The translations under genes and the position numbers were made by a program. A DNA stretch of 48,584 nt from a virus. Location of the stretch: positions 1-48,584 of the IMG/VR virus record IMGVR_UViG_3300022200_000072; one strand, given 5' to 3'. Of the stretch, positions 14,659-22,643 are shown piece by piece; position 1 is the first letter of the stretch, and every line of letters begins with the position of its first letter. The notes beneath the pieces are model-generated. The model was not told the DNA's origin, ran no database searches, and saw only the letters and a program-made list of their open reading frames with translations.

Positions 14659-15403
14659 TAAACGCCTCCACATATTTCTCTAACGTAGTGCCCATTAAGC
14701 CACACGCTGTATTAACTTCCAGTACCATAACTCTACCAGCCTTAGTCCATACTACATCTACTGCCCCGAAGTCTAGCCCTAGAGCTGCTACGGCTCTCAC
14801 AGCAGCATCCTCAATACCATCTTCTGGTTGACAATCACCTCTAGCGAATATAAACCCACCAGCTAGGTTACGTACCTTCCAATTTACTTGGTCATCAGGA
14901 ACATCACGACTACGTGCCTTACGTTGTCTATCAATAACCTTACCATTGAATACATGGATACGGTATTCATTAGCTATACGTTCCCAGACAGTGTACAAGG
15001 GGGCAGGCACTAGCTCATCTACAGTGGATGCAATAACTATACCAGCTCCAGAGTTACCTGTCAACGTGGTACGGCAGAATATTTTAGACTTGTGGTCTAA
15101 CTCCATGTGCAACTGAGCGTTGTCTTTCTGTGTGTAAAAAACTGGAGCTGGTATCTTTGCATCTTTTAAACAACATAGTGTAAGAAACTTATTAGCGGCA
15201 GTTTCTACACATAGTGAATCATTCAAAACTACAGCATTGCCCTCAATATTAGCTGGTAGCCTACTACACCCCCAGTTAATAACACGTTTACCAGCAGGTT
15301 TAAACTTACTACCCTCACGCTTAATTTGCTTAATACCTAACGCTTGAGCTAATGCCTTAGCAGACTTACTGCCCTTCTTGTATGGGTATATAAATGTTTT
15401 CAC
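14651..15403 (-). CDS. ATP-grasp ligase
   Basis: 250 residues. The ATP-grasp signs are NKFLTLCCLKDAKIPAP (about 91-107), a glycine-rich TLTGNSGAG loop (about 133-141), NEYRIHVFNGKVIDRQRKAR (about 164-183) and the metal-binding end DFGAVDVVW...VMVLEVNTACGL (about 209-236). This fold joins a carboxylate to an amine through an acyl-phosphate. Phage ATP-grasp proteins of this kind occur with amidoligases in predicted peptide or amide modification pathways (Iyer and colleagues described such neighbourhoods). It is the last gene of the amidoligase island in transcription order and overlaps the membrane-protein gene upstream by four bases. Confidence 0.8.
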   Translation of the reverse strand: MKTFIYPYKKGSKSAKALAQALGIKQIKREGSKFKPAGKRVINWGCSRLPANIEGNAVVLNDSLCVETAANKFLTLCCLKDAKIPAPVFYTQKDNAQLHMELDHKSKIFCRTTLTGNSGAGIVIASTVDELVPAPLYTVWERIANEYRIHVFNGKVIDRQRKARSRDVPDDQVNWKVRNLAGGFIFARGDCQPEDGIEDAAVRAVAALGLDFGAVDVVWTKAGRVMVLEVNTACGLMGTTLEKYVEAFSG

Positions 15404-15606
15404 AAACTTCTCCTAATACTTCTCCTAATTCTAGCGTCTAGACGGGTGAGTTTTAGATAATAGAATATCAGAGCGTCAATGGCCAATGCTAGAAGTATAC
15501 CAAATGTAAATAGTATCCTTAGTTCAGCCCCCCAGTCTGCCATATCAGACATAAACAACCAATCCCATGCGCCTACTGCACAGAATATATACAGAATTAT
15601 AATCAT
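15400..15606 (-). CDS. Small membrane protein in the amidoligase island
   Basis: 68 residues with two hydrophobic segments (about 1-18 and 29-50) and a strongly basic C-terminus (RLDARIRRSIRRSL), which should lie in the cytoplasm by the positive-inside rule. It overlaps genes on both sides by four bases (ATGA). Because it is embedded in the island, it may anchor the pathway at the inner membrane, but that is inference. Not recognised. Confidence 0.5.
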   Translation of the reverse strand: MIIILYIFCAVGAWDWLFMSDMADWGAELRILFTFGILLALAIDALIFYYLKLTRLDARIRRSIRRSL

Positions 15607-15938
15607 TGGCCTTGCTTCTTTGGTGATGCTGCTTTGTTAATCAAATCAACTAATTCGTTGTAGTCATCAACAGCAACCATTAACATGCCATCACAACCAA
15701 TTTTTGATTTAAAGCACTTATTCAAAGCTGGAGCTAGTTGATCACTAATCCACTGGCTTTGTGTGCGAGTGTTTTGCATATTTTCTATTTGCTTGTAAAG
15801 TCTGTCATTAACATATTTAAGGTCATCAACCTCTTTCTCAAGCTCTGCAATGCGTTTCTTTAACACTTCCGCTTCTAGCCAATCAGTAACTCTACTATCT
15901 TTCTTAGCAGCTCTGAGTATATCTTCATCACTAGTCAT
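15603..15938 (-). CDS. Coiled-coil protein in the amidoligase island
   Basis: 111 residues from the ATG that overlaps the stop of the amidoligase gene (GAATGA). A TTG two codons upstream is less likely. Residues 20-60 (EAEVLKKRIAELEKEVDDLKYVNDRLYKQIENM) form a clear heptad coiled coil. The C-terminal part is a short globular region with one Cys and ends KKQGQ. It could be a scaffold or partner for the enzymes beside it. Not recognised. Confidence 0.5.
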   Translation of the reverse strand: MTSDEDILRAAKKDSRVTDWLEAEVLKKRIAELEKEVDDLKYVNDRLYKQIENMQNTRTQSQWISDQLAPALNKCFKSKIGCDGMLMVAVDDYNELVDLINKAASPKKQGQ

Positions 15939-16678
15939 TCCCAATCCCCTGTAAATGCGAAATACTGAGCAATACGTACACCAGCCTCAATATCTTTATG
16001 TAAACCTAGTGTGCCAAACTGTGCAGTATACTCCCCCATAACCTTTGTGAACAACCCAGCGTGAGTAGATATACTACTGTCTAGTATGATGTTGTCAGGG
16101 GTAAGACCCTCAGTCATGGCATACTCTTTTAACTTAATGTGTACGTTTACCCAGTTCAGTATCTCCTCAGCGTTAGCTGTGCCATGTAATGACCTGAACT
16201 CTAAGCTTCCTAACTTACGCACACTGGCTAAATTCATGCCAGCATACTTCCACTCATCAAGGTCTAAGTCATTGAAACTTAACTCTTTATTAGCTAACTG
16301 ACCTAGCACCTCCTCTGTGGCTACAGAGTCAAACACTGGTAAGCAGAACAGATTACCAACCCGCATTTCATTAACTAATGATAGTATTACTCGCTCAAAC
16401 ATAACGTATAATGTTATGAAGTTGAACATTTGTGTGTGAGTCATACCACGTACATCTATGTGAATATGAGTGGAACAACGTTGGCTAAACTTCTCAGTTG
16501 TAAACTTCCCACACAATTTATCTAGTGCAGCCTTTAGGTCATCCCCAGCTAAAGGTTTAGCTAAGACATACTCAATACCGTCCCTAAGAGAGCCATCCTC
16601 AGTGACTTTCCACTCAGGTACTTTTATTACGCTAGGTACATCTTCACACTCAATCTCAATACCAACTAATGTAGTCAT
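15935..16678 (-). CDS. Amidoligase (glutamine synthetase-like fold), type 1
   Basis: 247 residues. LVGIEIECED at residues 4-13 is the first metal-binding strand, CSTHIHIDVRG near 68-78 is the central His motif, and EFRSLHGT near 159-166 is the third. These are the signature motifs of the COOH-NH2 amidoligase family (PF12224-like), which uses ATP to link a carboxylate and an amine. All the expected acidic and His residues appear present. It overlaps the upstream gene by four bases (ATGA). Its partner of the phiEco32 type lies at 17194-18222, so the island has two distinct amidoligases. Confidence 0.8.
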   Translation of the reverse strand: MTTLVGIEIECEDVPSVIKVPEWKVTEDGSLRDGIEYVLAKPLAGDDLKAALDKLCGKFTTEKFSQRCSTHIHIDVRGMTHTQMFNFITLYVMFERVILSLVNEMRVGNLFCLPVFDSVATEEVLGQLANKELSFNDLDLDEWKYAGMNLASVRKLGSLEFRSLHGTANAEEILNWVNVHIKLKEYAMTEGLTPDNIILDSSISTHAGLFTKVMGEYTAQFGTLGLHKDIEAGVRIAQYFAFTGDWE

Positions 16679-17184
16679 GCCACCTCCATATACTCTTGCA
16701 CAGCTTCTTTAAGAAACTGTAAGTCATTTCTTAGGTGAGCCTTACCATCAATTACGTAGCCCACCTCTCTCAACCTATACCACAATACCTTACCAACAAC
16801 AGCAAAGTCCTTACTAATAACCTCCCCGTCCTTAGGGATAAGGTTGACTAGGCCACCTTTAACGACAGCGCCAAGTAATCTTTGGAAACTAACCTCCCTA
16901 CTATTGTGGTCATACACCCTAGTATTATCTTGGCGTAGCCCTTGGCGGTAACGTCTGGTTGGCCTACGGGAGATAAAGAATATATCTCCACCAATAGTTA
17001 CGTAACCCGTTGGTATACAACGTATTTTAAGAAGCTTACTAGAGATTGGTATCTGCAAGTCCCCAGAGATAATATGTGTATCTCCCCCTATAGTCTTGCA
17101 CCTCTCTACAAGCAAGTATCTATTCTTATAGAACACTACAGTTCCATCAAGCCTGAAGCTTGCATCCCTCAATGTCTCGTACAT
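16675..17184 (-). CDS. Hypothetical beta-rich protein between the two amidoligases
   Basis: 169 residues, not recognised. The first 75 residues are short strands with repeated GGD turns (IGGDTHIISGDLQI and TIGGDIFFIS), suggesting a duplicated small beta domain. A basic stretch RRPTRRYRQGLRQ (about 74-86) and a charged C-terminal half follow. GAGG lies before the ATG. It is wedged between the two amidoligases with only a ten-base gap and a four-base overlap, so it very likely serves the same pathway, perhaps as substrate carrier or adaptor. That is inference. Confidence 0.5.
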   Translation of the reverse strand: MYETLRDASFRLDGTVVFYKNRYLLVERCKTIGGDTHIISGDLQIPISSKLLKIRCIPTGYVTIGGDIFFISRRPTRRYRQGLRQDNTRVYDHNSREVSFQRLLGAVVKGGLVNLIPKDGEVISKDFAVVGKVLWYRLREVGYVIDGKAHLRNDLQFLKEAVQEYMEVA

Positions 17185-17193
17185 AACACCTCA

Positions 17194-18222
17194 CTAGGCT
17201 GCTTGTCTGTAAACTAAACGGTATACTTCTGCTAACAAACTCTTAGCGCCCACTGGGTCACTGTTGTTGATACAGTTAGGTAAGCCTTCATAATACTTAC
17301 TACCTGTCTTACGCTCTACAAGCTCAATGATTGCATTGAAGTTGTCTAAGTTATTGACAGCCTCTACAGCACCATCAAAGACACGTTTACGTAGCTTAGT
17401 GTCACTTACCCAAGCATTAGACATTGTGCGGTATTCAATGCCGTAAGGCTTACTACGGTAGCAACCAGCTTTGCCATACATACTACGTCTTAGTGTGTCA
17501 GTGTCCCAAGATAGGCTATCTAGTCCTAGGAATATATCACACAAGATAACAAGCTTACGCTTCTCTACTTCTGACAACACACGGTCAATACCGATATGAA
17601 CATGCCCTGCTGCTGTACGAAGCCCTGCTGCCCCATCAGGTTTATCATTAGCTTCCCCTAGGTAAGCATTGTAATCAGGCTCACAGCCAAGCTCAAGAGC
17701 TTCAGGAGGCTGTTTAGCCATGTGTAGTGGTGTAAACTTAGCTGTGGGTACAAACTCAAAGCTGTACTTAGCTGGTACTATGTCACGTATTTGTGATAGT
17801 ACTGATGTAATACAAGAGTCAAACTTCTCTGCTGTATCACATGGGTCAATGTTAAACTCAAGAGCTAACCCATCAACCTGTACTGCCCCATCTTTAAGAG
17901 GGGAAGGCTCTGCCTTAGTGCCAGCAACTAGACCATGTGCTGACTTAAATGTACGCCCTAGCTTAACAAAGAACTCTGGGTCTGCCCCAATAGTAATCTT
18001 ATGTGATGGGGGCTTAGGCAACACAATCTCTGGTATTGGTGGTGGGGGTGTTATGGTAGTCCGTTTCACTAACCTCAGGTCTTTGGCTCTCGTCCAGAGT
18101 CCCGTCTCCATTGCATGCACTCTGTCCCCCCCAATCTTACTCACCGTAACTGTGTAAGCATTATTATTGAAAGGAAGGCCACTTATCTTTCTAACAATAT
18201 CACCAATTTGAAATTCACCCAT
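17194..18222 (-). CDS. phiEco32-type amidoligase (COOH-NH2 ligase type 2)
   Basis: 342 residues. Residues 1-55 form an SH3-like domain (FQIGDIVRKISG). After a proline-rich linker (TPPPPIPEIVLPKPP), the catalytic domain has IGADPEFFVKLG (about 77-88), GAVQVDGLALEFNIDP (about 110-125), AAGHVHIGIDR (about 204-214) and PYGIEYRTMSNAW (about 257-269). These are the metal- and ATP-binding motifs of the phiEco32 COOH-NH2 ligase family. The family is predicted to form amide or isopeptide bonds, and its target is unknown. AGGAG lies six bases before the ATG. The fused SH3-like head suggests docking to another island protein. Confidence 0.85.
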   Translation of the reverse strand: MGEFQIGDIVRKISGLPFNNNAYTVTVSKIGGDRVHAMETGLWTRAKDLRLVKRTTITPPPPIPEIVLPKPPSHKITIGADPEFFVKLGRTFKSAHGLVAGTKAEPSPLKDGAVQVDGLALEFNIDPCDTAEKFDSCITSVLSQIRDIVPAKYSFEFVPTAKFTPLHMAKQPPEALELGCEPDYNAYLGEANDKPDGAAGLRTAAGHVHIGIDRVLSEVEKRKLVILCDIFLGLDSLSWDTDTLRRSMYGKAGCYRSKPYGIEYRTMSNAWVSDTKLRKRVFDGAVEAVNNLDNFNAIIELVERKTGSKYYEGLPNCINNSDPVGAKSLLAEVYRLVYRQAA

Positions 18223-18231
18223 AACAATCTC

Positions 18232-18372
18232 CTAATAAGAATTTAATAGAGGTATGTACTCTTGTACTTCCTCTAGTTTTTCACACTCTTTACAAACGTA
18301 ATCATCATCACTGACAGGGGTGCATTCTTCATACACTGTGGGACTACCACACCAGCAACAACCTTTCTCCAA
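18232..18372 (-). CDS. Zn-ribbon microprotein
   Basis: About 46 residues, found by reading the gap between the class II amidotransferase and the amidoligase. The Cys pattern is CCWC (residues 5-8) and CKEC (27-30), which gives two CxxC knuckles of a zinc ribbon, followed by an acidic tail EKLEEVQEYIPLLNSY. The start is uncertain: I use TTG at 18372, but the frame is open further upstream into the preceding gene. It stops nine bases before the amidoligase start. It may be a metal-binding accessory of the island. Confidence 0.5.
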   Translation of the reverse strand: MEKGCCWCGSPTVYEECTPVSDDDYVCKECEKLEEVQEYIPLLNSY

Positions 18373-18389
18373 TATTCTACTTACGTGAC

Positions 18390-19457
18390 CTAGTGAGAGT
18401 TCTCTACTAAGCCACTGGTAGGCTTTTTTCCAGCTATAAGCTCCTGTTGCTTGTAGTCACCCATAGCCAACACAGACTCACCACCCATCATGTGGTAGCC
18501 AACACACTTAGCTGAGTAGATAAAGCTCATATCTACAGGCTTAGGTGCTCTTAATGTAATTCTAAACTTACCATCAGTTGTATTGCCCTCATACAAATAA
18601 CCTGAAGCACCACTGACGGAAGTTACGGAGCGGGTTATTATAAATCTGTATGGTTGACCAAAAGAATTAAATGGTGTTCCTTTGTCACTAGGCTTAGCAA
18701 CATTCCCGTTAACTACTAAGGCAGGGGGAGCTTCATACATATCAAGCTCTTTAGTAGTGATATAATCATCAATATCTAGTATATTGTTATGAGATATATC
18801 AATCTTCATCAGCATACCAACTGGTAAACTTTCAATCTTACCAACTACCTCAAGGCCAGCTTTCATACAAGCTACATGAATCATCCAAGATTCACTAGCC
18901 CACACCAACCCATTTGCTGTCTTACCCCACCCCTTAACCTTAGCTGTGAATAATGGCCTCTCTGCGTTTCTAACGAGGTTTATTGTGTTATCCACACCAT
19001 CGTAGTAGGACAAGGCGAAAGCCCCGCACAATCGCTTTACGGTGGCTTCTATGCCGTCTTTATCAATAGCATGAGCAATGTTCTCGCTATCTACCTCAAA
19101 ATCCTTAGAATCGGGCAGTAAATGTTGCTTACGTAGTGTGCCATTATGAGCTAACACAATGTTACCCACCTCAAATGGGTGAGCATTAGCGCTATTGACA
19201 GCCCCCTTAGTAGCTGCACGGTTGTGGCCGATGATAGCATTGTACTTGAAACTCTTGATTATATCCTCAGTACGACCAAACTCTAAGAAGTCTGCTGCTG
19301 TAACAGCTTTCTTAAACATAGACAACCCACCATCTGGTGTTAGTGTAGCAATACCTGTACTGTCTACACCACGTAATTGGTCAAAGAACAACATAAGTTT
19401 AAAGGCATCTTGTACCTTAACATTAACATTACCTACAAAACCCACTAAGCCACACAT
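18390..19457 (-). CDS. Class II glutamine amidotransferase (Ntn hydrolase)
   Basis: 355 residues starting MCGLVGFVG, so Cys2 becomes the N-terminal nucleophile after Met removal. I therefore reject the longer frame that adds 30 residues. Further conserved blocks are RGVDSTGIAT (about 35-44), HNRAATKG (about 78-85) and HNGTL (about 104-108), typical of the GlmS/PurF-type glutaminase domain. GGGAG precedes the ATG. No sugar isomerase or synthase domain follows; the C-terminal 150 residues are unlike those enzymes. It probably supplies ammonia from glutamine to an island ligase, or acts as an amide hydrolase or transferase. Confidence 0.85.
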   Translation of the reverse strand: MCGLVGFVGNVNVKVQDAFKLMLFFDQLRGVDSTGIATLTPDGGLSMFKKAVTAADFLEFGRTEDIIKSFKYNAIIGHNRAATKGAVNSANAHPFEVGNIVLAHNGTLRKQHLLPDSKDFEVDSENIAHAIDKDGIEATVKRLCGAFALSYYDGVDNTINLVRNAERPLFTAKVKGWGKTANGLVWASESWMIHVACMKAGLEVVGKIESLPVGMLMKIDISHNNILDIDDYITTKELDMYEAPPALVVNGNVAKPSDKGTPFNSFGQPYRFIITRSVTSVSGASGYLYEGNTTDGKFRITLRAPKPVDMSFIYSAKCVGYHMMGGESVLAMGDYKQQELIAGKKPTSGLVENSH

Positions 19458-19458
19458 A

Positions 19459-19671
19459 TTAATCTCCCACCCTATTACTGTAAATATCTTCCCAAAACTC
19501 ATGCCCTTGTGGAGTATCAGACCAACGAAAGGTTGCAGCAACATCATCCCTACATAAGTTTATGTCATCTTCACCCATCTCATCAATACATAGCTGTAAT
19601 TGATATAAAGCCTCAATAGTACCTATTACCCACTCAACTTGAGAGAAGCAACCAAAATCTGTTGGTTTCAT
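19459..19671 (-). CDS. Small hypothetical protein of the island
   Basis: 70 residues from the ATG that overlaps the stop of the class I amidotransferase gene (ATGA), with GGGGG close upstream. It is acidic and helical (EWVIGTIEALYQLQLCIDEMGEDDIN) with a C-terminal aromatic segment (GHEFWEDIY). It ends one base before the class II amidotransferase start. Not recognised. Its tight packing between two amidotransferases suggests a partner role. Confidence 0.5.
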   Translation of the reverse strand: MKPTDFGCFSQVEWVIGTIEALYQLQLCIDEMGEDDINLCRDDVAATFRWSDTPQGHEFWEDIYSNRVGD

Positions 19672-20291
19672 ATATCCCCCTCCATTAGTGCACTCACTTG
19701 CTCCATGAACCACTTTCTAAATTCCCCACCAGCAGACCTAAACTCTGGGTGTCCTTGAACACCTAAGCTACGGGTATGCTCCCAGTATACAGCCTCAACA
19801 GTTGGGGTAGTTTTACCCACCGTAGCTTGTACACCATCAGCGTTCATGTAAGAACGTGTGCTGCCACTTTGTGCAGTCATCAGTATCTTTCCATGCACTG
19901 GATTCATCTCTTGGTGGTGAGTTGATGTGACACGTATAATGTCACCACCTATTGTTAATGTCCAATGGTCCCCTAAGTGACCATCAATGTCTTGCCACAG
20001 TGTGCCATAGTTAGCTACACATAAGAACTGTGAGCCACGACATATACCAACCATAGGTATGTCACGCTCAACACACTGGTTAAACAAATCCATACAATGC
20101 TTGTCACGTTCTACGTTGTTGTACGTAGTTGGGTGCTTAGCTTGTTTATACATACTAGGGGTTACATCAGAACCACCTGTGAAACAAACTAAATCAGCTT
20201 TGGTAATGTCGTCAGTGGTATCAATACCAAAAGCCTTAAACATGATAGCATATTCACAGCCACCATAACTACCTTCAATCAGCACTAACAT
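19668..20291 (-). CDS. Class I glutamine amidotransferase-like protein
   Basis: 207 residues from the ATG preceded by GGAG five bases away. The fold signs are LVCFTGGSDVTPSMY (about 35-49), the nucleophile elbow VGICRGSQFL (about 86-95, Cys in GICRG) and the QGHPEF His-Glu pair (about 183-188). These give a complete Cys-His-Glu triad of the peptidase C26 / GATase1 type. The gene follows the 291-residue unknown with a 17-base overlap. Such proteins hydrolyse gamma-glutamyl or amide bonds, or deliver ammonia. Together with the class II enzyme it gives the island two independent glutaminase-like activities. Confidence 0.8.
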   Translation of the reverse strand: MLVLIEGSYGGCEYAIMFKAFGIDTTDDITKADLVCFTGGSDVTPSMYKQAKHPTTYNNVERDKHCMDLFNQCVERDIPMVGICRGSQFLCVANYGTLWQDIDGHLGDHWTLTIGGDIIRVTSTHHQEMNPVHGKILMTAQSGSTRSYMNADGVQATVGKTTPTVEAVYWEHTRSLGVQGHPEFRSAGGEFRKWFMEQVSALMEGDI

Positions 20292-21150
20292 AATCACTCC
20301 AAAATTTATTAAGTTGTTCAACAGTTACAAGTGTACCCTTAACCTTACCTAGACAACGACCCATTAAGTCCTCACCTAGACTAGTACCAGCTAGCTTAAC
20401 GTCACAAGACTTAGCTATTAAGTCTAACACTAACCCCCCACCTAAATCCTGTAAGTAACCTGAAGCCCCTTGATAGGTCTTCCTAGAGTGGAAAGGTTCA
20501 TCAGAATAACCCTCATTAGGTAGTGTCTTACCTGTCAGTAGGTTAAGCATATCCACACTACCGGTATTATTAAGTATGCTATGTGACCAATAGTTCCTAT
20601 GAACACCAAAGGTAATCCCTATGTCACTAACAGTTACGTTATAAGAACATAGTGAGAAAGCTAAGCTCTTATTAACACCAGCTTTTACTAAAGCTAACCA
20701 ATTGTGGTATTTAGAGGGGTTCTCAATACCAATACGTAGTATGTTGTTAGCAGTAGCTAGGTAGTTACTGCTTATGTCACAACGACTCACTAAACACCCG
20801 TTAATACTAGGGGACACTTCATCAAGCATTACAAAGCAATGTCTCCAAGGGGATTCTTTGCTAACCCAATCACCCCACAACACCCTGTCTTTATGTAAGC
20901 TAACGGAGTTTTTAGTGCAAGCCATATCATACACTACAAGCACTGGTGAAGCCCCTCTACTATCTTCCTTGTAATATATCATACCTGATAAACAAGCTGT
21001 GGAGGAATCACGTCTGTTAAGTAAGACCTTCTTCTCACTAACCTCTACATACCCATAGTTAGCTACACCACTAATCTTAGAACGTAATACTGGTAGGAGT
21101 TTGCTTACCTCTGTAATTAACTCCTCTTTGTTGTACCCAAGTATCTCCAT
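20275..21150 (-). CDS. Unknown protein of the island (291 residues)
   Basis: 291 residues from the ATG that shares a base with the previous stop (TAATG), with GGAG eight bases upstream. An ATG eleven codons earlier lies inside the preceding gene and lacks a ribosome site. The sequence looks globular and alpha/beta with several Cys residues and a GASGYLQDLGGGLVLDL segment near 236-252. SYGVHRNYWSHS-like aromatic-His patches (FGVHRNYWSHS near 181-191) could be catalytic. I do not recognise the family. Its place between the GATase and the SH3-like protein marks it as a core member of the pathway. Confidence 0.55.
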   Translation of the reverse strand: MEILGYNKEELITEVSKLLPVLRSKISGVANYGYVEVSEKKVLLNRRDSSTACLSGMIYYKEDSRGASPVLVVYDMACTKNSVSLHKDRVLWGDWVSKESPWRHCFVMLDEVSPSINGCLVSRCDISSNYLATANNILRIGIENPSKYHNWLALVKAGVNKSLAFSLCSYNVTVSDIGITFGVHRNYWSHSILNNTGSVDMLNLLTGKTLPNEGYSDEPFHSRKTYQGASGYLQDLGGGLVLDLIAKSCDVKLAGTSLGEDLMGRCLGKVKGTLVTVEQLNKFWSDYVSAD

Positions 21151-21977
21151 TAGACTTTCTCCAAATACCCTTCTTTGTAACAATTCTTAATACCACCAAA
21201 GTCTACGGTGATACACCAAGCACCCTTAGTGCTAACTTTTATAACCACACCACTTATGTCAATTGGATTTAGTACATTATTCTCACGATATACCTCACAA
21301 CCTTTCTTGATACGTACAGCATCACCCAATTTGAAGAGTGTGGGAGTTGGTTGTTTGGTTTGTAACACACCCACCCCTTTAGTTAGGCAAGGGAATACTG
21401 CTCTTTTTTCAACACTCCACCCCATATAGCCCCACTCTAATACTAATCTTTCGCCATCAGTTTTAATTACCTTAGAAGAAGAGCCTTTCTTAAAAGAACC
21501 CCAACTATTAGTCTCCATAAATGGCATTACTAAATCCCCAACCTTTGGCTCCCATGCTTCATAAGCAGCAATGTTACGTTTGATAGAGGGTAAGTCTAGG
21601 CTTGTTGGAATTAACCAACCCTTGTCTATATACTGGTTTAGATGGTGTATAGTATGACCAGTGCCACCATCAATAGCTCTTACCACTAAACCACTGCCAT
21701 TTGAGTCATGCCCTAAAAACCGTACTACAGGCTTCTTATCTGCCCAGTTTTTAAAGCCTTGTGTAACATCTTGTGGCAATTGATTAGCGCATGATAGCAT
21801 ATCATCTACAGCAACCACCCCATCGAATGGAGCTAAGTGGGAGGCGTCAACTGAGTGCAGTCCTAGGGAGCCCTCATGCAAATCCTTTATAACTAATATG
21901 CGGTCTTTTAGCAGGGATACAAACTCTAGGACATGCCCATAATAACTAAGCGCTGGGTTAGTACAAACAAATAACAT
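21150..21977 (-). CDS. Unknown protein with C-terminal SH3-like domains
   Basis: 275 residues. The N-terminal 100 residues look like a Rossmann-type alpha/beta domain (MLFVCTNPALSYYGH, then VVRFLGHD). Two SH3/KOW-like modules follow: PKVGDLVMPF near 144-153 and FKLGDAVRIKKG near 217-228. The second closely resembles the N-terminal FQIGDIVRKISG head of the phiEco32-type amidoligase, so the two proteins may dock on the same partner. It is the first gene downstream of element copy 3 in the leftward direction. The family is not recognised. Confidence 0.55.
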   Translation of the reverse strand: MLFVCTNPALSYYGHVLEFVSLLKDRILVIKDLHEGSLGLHSVDASHLAPFDGVVAVDDMLSCANQLPQDVTQGFKNWADKKPVVRFLGHDSNGSGLVVRAIDGGTGHTIHHLNQYIDKGWLIPTSLDLPSIKRNIAAYEAWEPKVGDLVMPFMETNSWGSFKKGSSSKVIKTDGERLVLEWGYMGWSVEKRAVFPCLTKGVGVLQTKQPTPTLFKLGDAVRIKKGCEVYRENNVLNPIDISGVVIKVSTKGAWCITVDFGGIKNCYKEGYLEKV

Positions 21978-22002
21978 ACAATACCTCTCACATTTAATTT
22001 AA

Positions 22003-22060
22003 AAATAAATTACACAAAACACCTCTAACAGAGGTATAATAGTATATACTAGTAATACAT
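22003..22060. promoter_or_regulatory. Conserved intergenic element, copy 3
   Basis: On the plus strand: TACACA (22011-22016), 18 bases, TATAAT (22035-22040), AGTATATACT. As a promoter it would point right, against the local leftward genes. In the leftward direction the spacer forms a perfect hairpin CCTCT-GTT-AGAGG followed by TGTTTTGTGT, which looks like a terminator before the unknown SH3-like gene. The arrangement is the same as in copies 1 and 2. Confidence 0.6.
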
Positions 22061-22067
22061 TAAACCA

Positions 22068-22211
22068 TTAACTAATTAGTTCTAGTCCTAATGGCTTAAC
22101 ATTCTTTCTTACAAACTCGTTAACAATATGTTTCTTATCACGAAGGATAAGGATACCATTAACAAATAAATCATACGATTGCATGGTTAATGCTTTCTTA
22201 ATCTGATACAT
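22068..22211 (-). CDS. 47-residue hypothetical protein
   Basis: Read from the gap between the GNAT gene and element copy 3. The ATG has GGGGA five bases upstream and lies one base after the GNAT stop. The product begins MYQIKKALTMQS and has a LFVNGILILRDKKHIVNEFVRK core, which suggests a small beta-hairpin plus helix. Not recognised. The strong ribosome site and close packing support it as a gene. Confidence 0.55.
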   Translation of the reverse strand: MYQIKKALTMQSYDLFVNGILILRDKKHIVNEFVRKNVKPLGLELIS

Positions 22212-22212
22212 A

Positions 22213-22614
22213 CTATTCCCCAATACTCATATAATAAACAGGTGGCTCACCTTCAAAATAGTTAGCCTCTACTCTGTCAACCTTAAATCCAAACCCTGCG
22301 TAATAGTCCCTCAGAGCCTCCCCAAAGCAATTTAAGTGTGTAGCCCCCCTACCTATTGCCTCAACAACTAACTCCTTACCACAGCCCTTACAGAGCGAAT
22401 TAAGCAGTATTAGTTCATGGTCATAGGTAATGGCACAACTGCCAGCATATAAATTCTTTTCCCCTTCCCTAGCTAACAGGCATACCTCTAGGTCTACCTC
22501 TTCCACTTCATGTGTTGGTGTTGTATTAGCTGCCACAACTTTAGACATACGCTGTACTATGCCTAGCATAGACAGGAAGTGTGCCTTGTTTACTACACGT
22601 ATGTTACATTGCAT
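22213..22614 (-). CDS. GNAT-family acetyltransferase-like protein
   Basis: 133 residues. The C-terminal half has the GNAT layout: a LILLNSLCKGCGKELVVEAI segment (about 74-93) in the place of the acetyl-CoA loop and helix, then HLNCFGEALRDYYAGFGFKVDR (about 98-119), typical of phage GNATs. It is followed by GEPPVYYMS, the last strand. The canonical Q/RxxGxG/A loop is altered (KGCGKE), so binding needs testing. GNAT-like proteins occur beside amidoligases in several phages. The N-terminal 60 residues are poorly conserved in feel. It lies upstream of the island in the same leftward block. Confidence 0.6.
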   Translation of the reverse strand: MQCNIRVVNKAHFLSMLGIVQRMSKVVAANTTPTHEVEEVDLEVCLLAREGEKNLYAGSCAITYDHELILLNSLCKGCGKELVVEAIGRGATHLNCFGEALRDYYAGFGFKVDRVEANYFEGEPPVYYMSIGE

Positions 22615-22643
22615 GATAGCATTTCCTCTTGTTGTTTGACGTA

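Noticed and set aside
18390-19547. Longer class II amidotransferase with 30 extra N-terminal residues
   Set aside because: The enzyme needs Cys directly after the initiating Met, and a GGGAG site precedes the internal MCGLVG start.
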